Shown: positions 1-5,951, counted from the stretch's first letter. The stretch is 6,407 nucleotides of DNA from Candidatus Troglogloeales bacterium (GCA_005239595.1 SBBT01000009.1:1-6407); one strand, 5' to 3'. The notes: generated by a model from the sequence alone, not told the origin. Made by a program: numbers and translations.

Positions 1-97
1 GGGCTGGCCGCTCAAAACATGCGGCAAGAACCTGTCATCCGATTTAAAAATCTCCCGGTGCGTCCATTCGCACGCTTAAGGAAATCTATTGGCGTGT
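1..97. other. Left edge, no assignable gene
   Basis: This is the 97 bases downstream of the rnd stop codon. On the minus strand one frame is open from about position 75 to the window edge (25 codons, read as ACEWTHREIF then KSDDRFLPHV then LSGQP). It begins after a TAA, and its only start codon is a TTG at 27-25. On the plus strand, frame 1 is open from base 1 to a stop near 166, but that overlaps the rnd 3' end. Neither frame has a clear ribosome binding site or a recognisable protein. A 5-bp stem-loop (58-73) followed after 7 nt by five T on the minus strand could weakly help end the liv-rnd transcript, but the spacing is not that of a standard terminator. Confidence 0.3.
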
Positions 98-1228
98 TTA
101 GCCGCCTGACAATATCTCCCTTACCCATTGTTCACCGTAACGTTGGATTTGCCACTTTCGGATGAACGGGATTTCCTGTAACCCCTCAAGGGTTGTCGGG
201 GCCTTGACCGCGATCGTTTTGATCTGGCCTGTTGTGACCACCAGGGCAGGCTCCACCCCCTCGCTCTTTGCCTGCGAGTCTCGCCACGATTTTAATTTTA
301 CGAAGATCTTCTTCTCTTTTTGCGTCATCGGCTCCCCTCTTTCTCTTTTGGGAAGCTGTTGGCGGGATATTAGTCCCTCCGCAATCGCGGCAAGCCAAGC
401 AGCGCTATTTCTATAAACAGCGGTGTTCTTTTCAGGAAAGAGTTTTAATAGCTCGGCCTCATCTTTTGGCAGGTTTTTGGCCATGGACAACAACTCATTG
501 CCGGAGATGATCTTAAATGGCGGCCGGTCATACCGTTTGGCCAGGCGATCCCGCGCCACGGCGAGGGAGCGTAAGACATGCTGCGAGCGCTCTGAAAGGG
601 CGCGCGCCCCTTTTATGCGAAGATAATCATCTGGTTCAAACGATTTCCCATTCCAGGTAATCGTCTCCATGAGCAGACACTCCTCCTCCATAAAATCCTC
701 CCGATGCTTCTTCTTTATCTCTCCCTTTAATATTTCATAGAGCTGGATGAGATGGGAGGTATCCTGGTGGGCATAATCGAGCTGATCCGGTTTTAAGGGA
801 CGGAGCGACCAGTCCGACTTCTGATAGCGCTTAGACAATACTATCTGGAAATAATGCGCATACAGGTTCTGCAGGGAACAGGGTGTAATTCCGATCACCC
901 GGGCCGCAAGGGCGGTATCAAAGATAGGGCCGACGCGGAAGTTAAAATCGCGCTGAAGAGAGGCCAGGTCATAATCGGCGCCATGAAGAACCTTTAAGAT
1001 CGATCTGCTTTCAAAGAGCGCGGCAAGCGGCAGGACTGTATCGAGGAGAAGGGGATCAAAGATATAATGGATTCCATCTCCCGAGATTTGAATCAGGCTG
1101 ACCTTTTCTTTGTAATGGTAGAGAGAATCCCCTTCCGTATCAATACCGATAACCGGACAGCGCTTTAACGCCGCGATCGCCGCATCCCGCGCATCAGGCG
1201 TTGTGATGTAGTGGTATGGAAGGTTCAC
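98..1228 (-). CDS. rnd: Ribonuclease D, DEDD-family 3'-5' exoribonuclease
   Basis: RNase D is a cytoplasmic, metal-dependent 3'-5' exoribonuclease that trims tRNA precursors and other structured small RNAs. The 376-residue product has the full E. coli-type architecture. The exonuclease domain spans about residues 5-170, with motif I IDTEGD (D30, E32), motif II LHGADYDL (acidic residue D87, by alignment to HAGSEDL of E. coli) and motif III YAHQD (Y152, D156). D104 lies in the FDT segment. Two HRDC-type helical domains follow, at about 205-285 and 305-374, as expected for RNA binding. The start is a GTG whose bases overlap the livM stop (GTGA), with GGGGAAG about 6 nt upstream inside livM. It therefore appears to be translationally coupled as the last gene of livH-livM-rnd. 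The length is close to that of E. coli RNase D. Nothing is missing or broken. Confidence 0.93.
   Translation of the reverse strand: MNLPYHYITTPDARDAAIAALKRCPVIGIDTEGDSLYHYKEKVSLIQISGDGIHYIFDPLLLDTVLPLAALFESRSILKVLHGADYDLASLQRDFNFRVGPIFDTALAARVIGITPCSLQNLYAHYFQIVLSKRYQKSDWSLRPLKPDQLDYAHQDTSHLIQLYEILKGEIKKKHREDFMEEECLLMETITWNGKSFEPDDYLRIKGARALSERSQHVLRSLAVARDRLAKRYDRPPFKIISGNELLSMAKNLPKDEAELLKLFPEKNTAVYRNSAAWLAAIAEGLISRQQLPKRERGEPMTQKEKKIFVKLKSWRDSQAKSEGVEPALVVTTGQIKTIAVKAPTTLEGLQEIPFIRKWQIQRYGEQWVREILSGG
1225..1228 (-). promoter_or_regulatory. livM/rnd GTGA stop-start overlap
   Basis: On the minus strand the four bases read GTGA: GTG starts rnd and TGA ends livM. A purine-rich GGGGAAG lies just upstream within the last livM codons. 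This arrangement usually means that ribosomes finishing livM reinitiate on rnd. It supports the GTG start and places the RNA-processing gene on the transporter transcript. Confidence 0.8.
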
Positions 1229-2346
1229 GTCCGCTTCCCCAATAATCCCTGGGGACGAAAAAGCATCATAACCACCAGGGCCGCACCAAAGATCAGCATT
1301 CGGTAACTGGCCAGACCCCGAAACATTTCCGGTAAAAGCGTCAGGAGAATTGCCCCCAGAATAGCCCCGTGGAGGCTCCCCATTCCCCCCAGAACCACCA
1401 TCGATAAAATGCGCACCGACTCCAGAAAATTAAAACTCTCCGGCGAGACAAACGCATATCTTGCGGCGAAGAAAACCCCCGCCATCCCTGCCACCCCCGC
1501 GCCGAGCGTAAAAGCGAGCACCTTGATCCTGGTTGTAGGAATCCCAATCGCTTCAGCCGCGATCGGATCTTCACGAATTGCTATCCAGGCCCGGCCAATC
1601 TGGGAGCCTACTAGTCGATGCACGGCCATTGCAACCACGCCCAAGAGAATTAAAACCAAATAGTAAAAATGAATCGGCCGATGAAGGACGAAGCCCGCCA
1701 CCTCTGGCTGCCGGACATTTAAAATGCCGTTGGGACCATTGGTCACGGAATCCCAGTTGTTGAGAATCAGATAGACGATCTGAACAAAACCGAGCGTCAC
1801 AATCGCCAAATAGTCCCCGCGAAGGCGCAACGTAATCAATCCCAATATCATGCCAAAGAGGGCCGCCACCCCGCCCCCAAAAAGGAGACCGATCCAAAAA
1901 CCGATCAAAGGAGAAAAAAGGGCGTAAGCATAAGCCCCGATACCATAAAAACCGGCATAACCCAAATCGAGAAGTCCCGTATAGCCTACCGTAATATTCA
2001 GTCCGACGGCAAGCAGGGCATAGAGCCACGCAAGGCTTAAAATATCAATATGGTAATCGTTTAGTAAAACTGGCAAGATCAGCAAGAGGAGAGCAAGGGC
2101 GGTAACGAATGGCTTTTTGTCAATATGCTGAAGGGAATCAGCCCCCACCCTCTTTTTCTCCAGGAGAAACCGGACCCACCGGCTCTCCTTGAAGAGAAAG
2201 GCAAAATACCGCCAGGCAAGCATGATCGCTGCCAGGCATGCCGATAGTTTTACCGCATTAATCCAGCCCGTTAGTGGCCATGAAAGAAGCCCCAACCAGA
2301 AAACCACTAAAAAGATCGCACGAGGCGACAAGGAGACCTCCTTCAT
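1225..2346 (-). CDS. livM: Branched-chain amino acid ABC transporter permease LivM
   Basis: This is one of the two inner-membrane permease subunits of a hydrophobic amino acid (HAAT-type) ABC importer; it pairs with LivH. The 373-residue product is mostly hydrophobic. An N-terminal extension of about 80 residues carries two extra hydrophobic segments (about 10-28 and 32-51), followed by the family core. Core signatures are LNITVGYTGLLDLGYAGFYG (116-135), LRGDYLAIVTLGF (175-187), TNGPNGI (202-208), the ATPase-contacting loop GRAWIAIREDPIAAEAIGI (251-269) and VVLGGMGSLHGAILGA (317-332). It ends in RPQGLLG, typical of LivM. It follows livH by 11 nt. The start is uncertain: ATG at 2346 has AAGG 8 nt upstream, but a perfect AAGGAGG (2343-2337) lies inside the first codons, 5 nt before a TTG at 2331, which would remove five residues. 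Substrate could be branched-chain amino acids or a related compound such as an amide or urea; the sequence does not decide. Confidence 0.93.
   Translation of the reverse strand: MKEVSLSPRAIFLVVFWLGLLSWPLTGWINAVKLSACLAAIMLAWRYFAFLFKESRWVRFLLEKKRVGADSLQHIDKKPFVTALALLLLILPVLLNDYHIDILSLAWLYALLAVGLNITVGYTGLLDLGYAGFYGIGAYAYALFSPLIGFWIGLLFGGGVAALFGMILGLITLRLRGDYLAIVTLGFVQIVYLILNNWDSVTNGPNGILNVRQPEVAGFVLHRPIHFYYLVLILLGVVAMAVHRLVGSQIGRAWIAIREDPIAAEAIGIPTTRIKVLAFTLGAGVAGMAGVFFAARYAFVSPESFNFLESVRILSMVVLGGMGSLHGAILGAILLTLLPEMFRGLASYRMLIFGAALVVMMLFRPQGLLGKRT
2337..2343 (-). promoter_or_regulatory. Strong Shine-Dalgarno inside the livM start region
   Basis: The minus strand reads AAGGAGG here, immediately after the annotated ATG of livM and 5 nt before an in-frame TTG (2331-2329). 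It is the best ribosome binding site in the neighbourhood. Either livM really starts at the TTG, or the ATG is used and this is a coding coincidence. The ATG has its own weaker AAGG overlapping the livH stop. Confidence 0.5.
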
Positions 2347-2357
2347 TTCCGAAACCT

Positions 2358-3257
2358 TTATCGGTCAGGAACCCTCTCGCCCAACAATCCCGTCGGGCGG
2401 AAGATAAGGACTAAAATTAAAATCAAGAAAGCGAAACCGTCTTTAAATTCACTGGAGACATAGGCGGCCCCTAAACTCTCGACCAGGCCGAGCAGCAGTC
2501 CACCTACCATGGCGCCGGGGATGCTTCCAATTCCGCCTAAGACGGCCGCCGTAAACGCCTTTATCCCGGCCACATAACCGATAAAAAAATGGGCGACGCC
2601 ATAATACATCACCACCATGACCCCGGCCGATGCCGCCAGAATCGAGCCGATCGCAAAGGTGACCGCGATGACATGGTCGATCGGAATCCCGCAGAGCAGG
2701 GCCATGACCCTATCCTGCGCCGTCGCCCGCATCGCCTTTCCGAGCCGGGCTTTTCTCACAAAAAGATGGAGTCCCCCCATCAGCAGAAACGCGGCGGTCA
2801 TGATAAAAAGCTGAATACCGCTGATGGGGATGTCCCCTTCCACAAAAGGACGGACCGGCAGAATATAGGGAAAGACCTTATCCGCCGACCCCTGTGAAAG
2901 CATAACGTAGTTTTGCAGAAAAATAGACACGCCGATGGCGGAAATCAGCGGTGATAAGCGGTGCGCCGATCGAAGCGGACGATAGGCAATTCGCTCCATG
3001 GTGAGGCCATAGCCGGCGCAGGTCGCTGCGGATAGGATAAAAACCAAAACCAGCGAGAGGACCAGGTGAAATTCGGTCAAGCCGATAGCCGTAAAGAAGG
3101 CAAGGTAGATGATACCTAAATAAGCCCCGATCATGTAGATTTCCCCGTGCGCAAAGTTGATCAGTTCCAGGATGCCGTAGACCATCGTATAACCGAGCGC
3201 CACCAGGGCATAAACCGCCCCCAGGGTCAGGCCGTTTATCAATTGCTGAAGGAACAT
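2358..3257 (-). CDS. livH: Branched-chain amino acid ABC transporter permease LivH
   Basis: This is the second permease subunit of the HAAT-type ABC importer, partner of LivM, in the cytoplasmic membrane. The 299-residue product has the normal length and about eight hydrophobic segments. Family signatures are the N-terminal GLTLGAVYALVALGYTMVYG (9-28) followed by INFAHGE (33-39), ERIAYRPLR (89-97), the ATPase-docking loop GKAMRATAQD then CGIPID (173-194), AAVLGGIGSIPGAMVGGLLL (237-256) and a C-terminal RPTGLLGERV. The ATG is preceded by AAGGAG (3268-3263) at 5 nt, an excellent ribosome binding site. It is the first gene of livH-livM-rnd. No substrate-binding protein gene lies upstream and no ATPase gene lies in the window, so these subunits must be encoded elsewhere. 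Confidence 0.94.
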   Translation of the reverse strand: MFLQQLINGLTLGAVYALVALGYTMVYGILELINFAHGEIYMIGAYLGIIYLAFFTAIGLTEFHLVLSLVLVFILSAATCAGYGLTMERIAYRPLRSAHRLSPLISAIGVSIFLQNYVMLSQGSADKVFPYILPVRPFVEGDIPISGIQLFIMTAAFLLMGGLHLFVRKARLGKAMRATAQDRVMALLCGIPIDHVIAVTFAIGSILAASAGVMVVMYYGVAHFFIGYVAGIKAFTAAVLGGIGSIPGAMVGGLLLGLVESLGAAYVSSEFKDGFAFLILILVLIFRPTGLLGERVPDR

Positions 3258-3453
3258 GCCGTCTCCTTATTGATGACAGGCTGCACGAAACGGCATCCGG
3301 ATGGAGCGTCTGATCCCGTAAAGATCAGCAGATTCGCCGCATAACGATGCCGCATCGGACTGGCTTGTCTGCGAAAAGGGTTTTCTCAATGGCAAGGGAT
3401 AAAAATACCGGGAAACCCCGCATCCTGGATGAAAGCATGCTCCATCACGGGGA
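3258..3453 (-). promoter_or_regulatory. Intergenic/leader region upstream of livH
   Basis: This 196-nt stretch separates the propeller gene from livH, both on the minus strand. I see no coding frame I believe in. It contains a perfect 6-bp stem-loop CTGATC/GATCAG with a 7-nt loop (3310-3328), a 5-bp stem-loop CGATG/CATCG (3345-3357), a 10-nt palindrome CATCCGGATG (3294-3303), and a direct repeat of ATGCGGC near 3337-3354. The ribosome binding site of livH lies at its right-to-left end. I looked for a sigma-70 promoter on the minus strand and found no -35/-10 pair with good spacing, so transcription may come from the propeller gene or from a promoter I cannot recognise. Confidence 0.4.
3409..3452 (-). 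terminator. Possible weak terminator after the propeller gene
   Basis: On the minus strand, immediately after the propeller gene's TAA, CCCCG (3452-3448) can pair with CGGGG (3420-3416) around an inner imperfect hairpin centred on AGCATGCT. The same CGGGG can instead pair locally with CCCG (3412-3409) as a 4-bp stem with a GTTT loop. That local hairpin is followed by GTATTTTTA, a short T run. Either form could slow or end transcription, but the stems are short. I give it low confidence as a true intrinsic terminator. Confidence 0.3.
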
Positions 3454-4320
3454 TTATCGACCAATCCCGATGGTGAATACTTTGTTCCCGCTAAAGGAGG
3501 GAACAAGGATCATTTTCCTCTTGCGGTCGAGGCTAATGTCGGCAGGGGTGGTGAGGCCCTCCTTGATAATGGATACCGTTTGATTGGGGGAAACCTTATA
3601 AATGGTTCCATCCGTAAAATTGGAAAGATAGAGATTCTCATTGCCGTCGTAATCCAATCCGTCCAAATCCCGCCAGTCGGTATCCTCGATAAACGATTTC
3701 ACTTTACCATCCTGGCCAAGCTCCACCACCCTTCCCGTGCCCCATGTGTTAGCCATCAATCGTCCCGACTTCGGATGGATGGCAAGTCCATTAGGGCTGC
3801 CCAATTTCACATCACGGGAAAAGATACGTACCCGATGCTGATTTTTAGTTTCAATCTTAAAGATCGTTCCCGGCGCGGACGGATCGGTAAAGATCGTGGT
3901 GTCAGAAACATACAGGTTCCCCGCCAGGTCCGCAGTGATGTCATTGAGAAACCGGGCCTCTTTGACGTCCACCTGAAAAAGCATTTTACCCGTCTCTTTA
4001 TCAAACCCGCGAACCGTATCAATGTCGCTGACGTATAAGACCGGTCCCACCAAAGCGAGCCCTTTCGGGGCATGAAGCATGACCTCATCCTGTCCACCCG
4101 CTATGAATTTTAAGGCCGTTATCTTTCCGGTCGTATCAAGCTTCGCGATAAATCCATTGTTGTCTTTTTCGGTCGGATCCCCGTTGATGTTCGAGATGAA
4201 ATAATTTCCCGTTTCCGGATCTACGATAACGCTCTCGGGTGTGGAAAGCCCCGATACCTCAAAGGCGAGCACCGGACAGGATAGCCAGCCGAACAGAATA
4301 GACAGCGCTATCACCCGCAT
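3454..4320 (-). CDS. Exported SMP-30/gluconolactonase-like beta-propeller protein
   Basis: The product is 288 residues from the chosen start. An N-terminal Sec signal peptide, MRVIALSILFGWLSCPVLA, is probably cleaved after A19, so the protein should act in the periplasm. The mature part shows about six propeller-blade repeats, each with a P/N-x-G/S turn then a Y-hydrophobic-S-D/N strand: TPESVIVDPETGNYFISN, APKGLAL..LYVSD, NDITADLAGNLYVSD, SPNGLAIHPKSG, DLDGLDYDGNENLYLSN and TPADISLD. Residues that correspond to the SMP-30 metal site are present: E29, N126 (with D127), N177 and D220. The family includes lactonases for sugar lactones and other esters; substrate cannot be inferred. A longer in-frame start exists at 4389, but the ATG at 4320 has GGAGG (4331-4327) 6 nt upstream and directly begins the signal peptide, so I chose it. 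The gene is divergent from the DUF2400 gene and upstream of livH. Confidence 0.85.
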   Translation of the reverse strand: MRVIALSILFGWLSCPVLAFEVSGLSTPESVIVDPETGNYFISNINGDPTEKDNNGFIAKLDTTGKITALKFIAGGQDEVMLHAPKGLALVGPVLYVSDIDTVRGFDKETGKMLFQVDVKEARFLNDITADLAGNLYVSDTTIFTDPSAPGTIFKIETKNQHRVRIFSRDVKLGSPNGLAIHPKSGRLMANTWGTGRVVELGQDGKVKSFIEDTDWRDLDGLDYDGNENLYLSNFTDGTIYKVSPNQTVSIIKEGLTTPADISLDRKRKMILVPSFSGNKVFTIGIGR

Positions 4321-4326
4321 GGCATA

Positions 4327-4331
4327 CCTCC
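4327..4331 (-). promoter_or_regulatory. Ribosome binding site fixing the propeller gene start
   Basis: The minus strand reads GGAGG, 6 nt before the ATG at 4320. Upstream in-frame ATGs (up to 4389) lack such a site and would add 23 residues in front of a clean signal peptide. This site therefore decides the start. Confidence 0.75.
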
Positions 4332-4355
4332 AGTCGAAGTCATCCATAAAGGCGC

Positions 4356-4384
4356 ATTTTATTATGTTGGAGAATCGCATGCAA
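4356..4384 (-). promoter_or_regulatory. Candidate sigma-70 promoter for the propeller gene
   Basis: On the minus strand, TTGCAT (4384-4379) and TAAAAT (4361-4356, five of six consensus bases) are separated by 17 nt. Transcription would start near 4349, giving a leader of about 28 nt that contains the GGAGG site. The -35 is only a partial match. The promoter stands back to back with the plus-strand promoter at 4390-4417. Confidence 0.4.
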
Positions 4385-4389
4385 GCCAT

Positions 4390-4417
4390 TTGACAACCGA
4401 GCGACGAGGGAGATAGT
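4390..4417 (+). promoter_or_regulatory. Candidate sigma-70 promoter for the DUF2400 gene
   Basis: A perfect -35 hexamer TTGACA (4390-4395) is followed after 16 nt by GATAGT (4412-4417, four of six -10 bases). The predicted transcription start, about 7 nt downstream, falls at about 4424, one or two bases before the ATG at 4426. The -10 also overlaps the only Shine-Dalgarno-like run, GAGGGAG (4406-4412), which sits an unusually long 13 nt from the ATG. If this promoter is used, the mRNA is essentially leaderless. Confidence 0.45.
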
Positions 4418-4425
4418 TTGGCCGC

Positions 4426-5277
4426 ATGACACCTCTACAGAGAAACAGGCTGGCAGCCGTTATCGAAGGATTTTACAAAAACGCCCCCTCCATACGGCAA
4501 AGGGATGAAGACCCCATCGCCATCCCGCATCGACATGCCGATCCGAAAGACATCGAGGTGGCAGCGTGGCTTTCGGCGGCGCTGGCCTTCGGCCGGGTAT
4601 CACTTTTCAGAACGGTAATAGAAAAAATTTTAGCCCTCATGCACGATACGCCCTACCACTATCTGATGACGTTTGATCCCGGTCGGGAACGCCCGAAGTT
4701 TCAAAAACTCTATTACCGATTTTATACAGGAGAGGACCTCTTTTCTCTCGTGTCTCAATTGAGCCGCGCGGTGAGAAGTTTTGGAAGCTTACGCACCCTT
4801 TTCTCCTCGCTTTATCAGGAGGAAGACGAGGATATCGGCCCCTCTCTTTCCCGGTTCGTCGCAACGATGCGCGGCCTTACGGCCACTCCCCCCTCTCTCA
4901 TCCCCTCTCCCGCTTCGGGGGGTGCCTGTAAGCGATTGAACCTCTATCTTCGGTGGATGGTCCGCCCGAACGACGGTGTCGACTTTGGCCTCTGGAAAGA
5001 AATCCCCCCCTCCAGGTTAATTATCCCGCTTGACGCCCACGTTGTGAGGATCTCCCGTTATCTGGGACTCACAAAAAGATTAAGTCCGAACTGGATGATG
5101 GCAAAAGAGATCACGGAAAGTTTGAGACGCTTTGATCCCATTGATCCGCTCAAATATGATTTTGCCCTCTGCCACCTTGGAATCTCCGGGGCCTGTCCCA
5201 TTCGACCAGACAGAGAAAAATGTAAGATCTGTCCCCTGTTGTCCGCCTGTAAGCGGGGACGGCGTCTGATTCGTTGA
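4426..5277 (+). CDS. TIGR02757/DUF2400 family protein, glycosylase-like
   Basis: The 283-residue product matches the DUF2400 (TIGR02757) pattern end to end, as I remember the family. It has DPIAIPHRHADPKDIEVAAW (29-48), a YYRFYTGEDL segment (96-105), ACKRLNLYLRWMVRPNDGVD (167-186), IIPLDAHVVRISRYLGL (199-215) and DPLKYDFALCHLGISGACP (240-258). I know of no established biochemical role for the family. The C-terminal half resembles HhH-GPD DNA glycosylases of the endonuclease III type: K169 in GGACKRLNLYL parallels the catalytic Lys in GVGRKTANVVL, D203 in PLDAHVVRISR parallels the catalytic Asp in VDTHIFRVCNR, and C257, C266, C269 and C275 (C-X8-C-X2-C-X5-C) parallel the iron-sulfur loop. A role in DNA repair is therefore an inference. 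ATG 4426 is the first start after an in-frame TAG at 4414. The gene is monocistronic as far as can be seen and converges on the next gene 8 nt away. Confidence 0.88.
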   Translation: MTPLQRNRLAAVIEGFYKNAPSIRQRDEDPIAIPHRHADPKDIEVAAWLSAALAFGRVSLFRTVIEKILALMHDTPYHYLMTFDPGRERPKFQKLYYRFYTGEDLFSLVSQLSRAVRSFGSLRTLFSSLYQEEDEDIGPSLSRFVATMRGLTATPPSLIPSPASGGACKRLNLYLRWMVRPNDGVDFGLWKEIPPSRLIIPLDAHVVRISRYLGLTKRLSPNWMMAKEITESLRRFDPIDPLKYDFALCHLGISGACPIRPDREKCKICPLLSACKRGRRLIR

Positions 5278-5285
5278 AATAAAGG

Positions 5286-5951
5286 CTATGGATTGTCCAG
5301 ATAGATCGTCACCGGTTTTTGCGACGGAGGGAGATCAACCTCGACAGAGACAAAATTACGGGGACCGATGACGCCGCGTTTTCCCTTCTGCGTCCTGTCG
5401 GAAAATTCGATCTCGGCTCGGATGCGGCCTTCTTTTGGAACATATCCCTTGTAACAATATCGCCTCTTTCGTCCCTCCTGGGTCGCCTCAATCCTCTGAT
5501 AAAGCACCCCTTCCCAATAGGCCTCTCTGACCGAGTTCTCCGAGCCGGCCGGCGAAAGAAGAATGACATAGGGGATCTCGTTGCATTTCTTGCGCGGTAC
5601 ACGAAGATTCCGGCAAGTTGGAAGATCACACGGCAGGGCATCAAAGTACGGTTTCCACCCTTCTTTTTCCCTTCGATGGTACAGATAGATCTGAAGCCGC
5701 CCTTCATAATGCCGAACCCCTTGAAGGTAGATCGGTTTTGCGCCCCGGTTGACAATCCGAAAGAGAACCGGCGTTGGCTCGTCTGAGAAAACTTCCGGAG
5801 ATGCGGGAGAGGGAACAACGGTTCCGACCGGCAATATACGACTCGCCAGCAGAGAGTGTACCGAAGCCAGCGCACCTTCACGGAACAGAGGCGCGCCGGC
5901 ATAGACGAGTTTTGGGAAGATAAGAAGGATAACCAGAATCGTCTGCATCAT
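5286..5951 (-). CDS. Hypothetical exported protein with four cysteines
   Basis: I do not recognise this 221-residue protein. It starts with a short hydrophobic signal peptide, MMQTILVILLIFPKLVYA, with a likely signal peptidase I site after A18; no lipobox cysteine is present. The mature part looks beta-rich: PVLFRIVNRGAKPIYLQG (61-78) resembles an edge strand of an Ig-like or BsuPI-like sandwich, and the C-terminus has RAEIEFSD and VSVEVDLPP strands. Its four cysteines (C108, C113, C123, C166) would all be periplasmic and could form two disulfides. Two adjacent ATG codons (5951 and 5948) are possible starts. GGAG directly abuts the first, so spacing is poor for both, and an in-frame TAG at 5963-5961 rules out a longer form. 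The gene converges with the DUF2400 gene (8 nt apart) and lies downstream of ynfA on the same strand. Confidence 0.72.
   Translation of the reverse strand: MMQTILVILLIFPKLVYAGAPLFREGALASVHSLLASRILPVGTVVPSPASPEVFSDEPTPVLFRIVNRGAKPIYLQGVRHYEGRLQIYLYHRREKEGWKPYFDALPCDLPTCRNLRVPRKKCNEIPYVILLSPAGSENSVREAYWEGVLYQRIEATQEGRKRRYCYKGYVPKEGRIRAEIEFSDRTQKGKRGVIGPRNFVSVEVDLPPSQKPVTIYLDNP

Noticed and set aside
58..73. Intrinsic terminator for the liv-rnd operon
   Set aside because: The stem is only 5 bp and the T run begins 7 nt after it, outside the normal geometry.
1571..2029. Minus-strand 152-codon open frame inside livM
   Set aside because: It is an Arg/Ser/Gly-rich alternative frame of livM, which has clear family signatures over the same bases.
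3267..3506. Minus-strand 79-codon open frame between the propeller gene and livH
   Set aside because: It overlaps the propeller gene's end in another frame, has no ribosome binding site and has a composition unlike a real protein.
3347..3583. Plus-strand 78-codon open frame across the livH leader and the 3' end of the propeller gene
   Set aside because: It has no ribosome binding site and no recognisable protein, and its 3' half is antisense to the well-supported propeller gene.
4321..4389. Longer N-terminus for the propeller protein starting at 4389
   Set aside because: It would place 23 charged and mixed residues in front of a clean signal peptide, and the GGAGG site matches the ATG at 4320 instead.
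4885..4930. Pyrimidine-rich CCCCTCTCCCGC then GGGG run inside the DUF2400 gene, looking like a dispersed palindromic repeat inserted in frame
   Set aside because: The encoded PSLIPSPASGGACKR fits what I recall of the family's own conserved segment at this place, so it is native coding sequence.
5309..5902. Long alternative frames on both strands inside the exported-protein gene (197 and 155 codons)
   Set aside because: Both are rich in Arg, Ser and Lys without domains. The frame with the signal peptide and ordered strands is the better gene.
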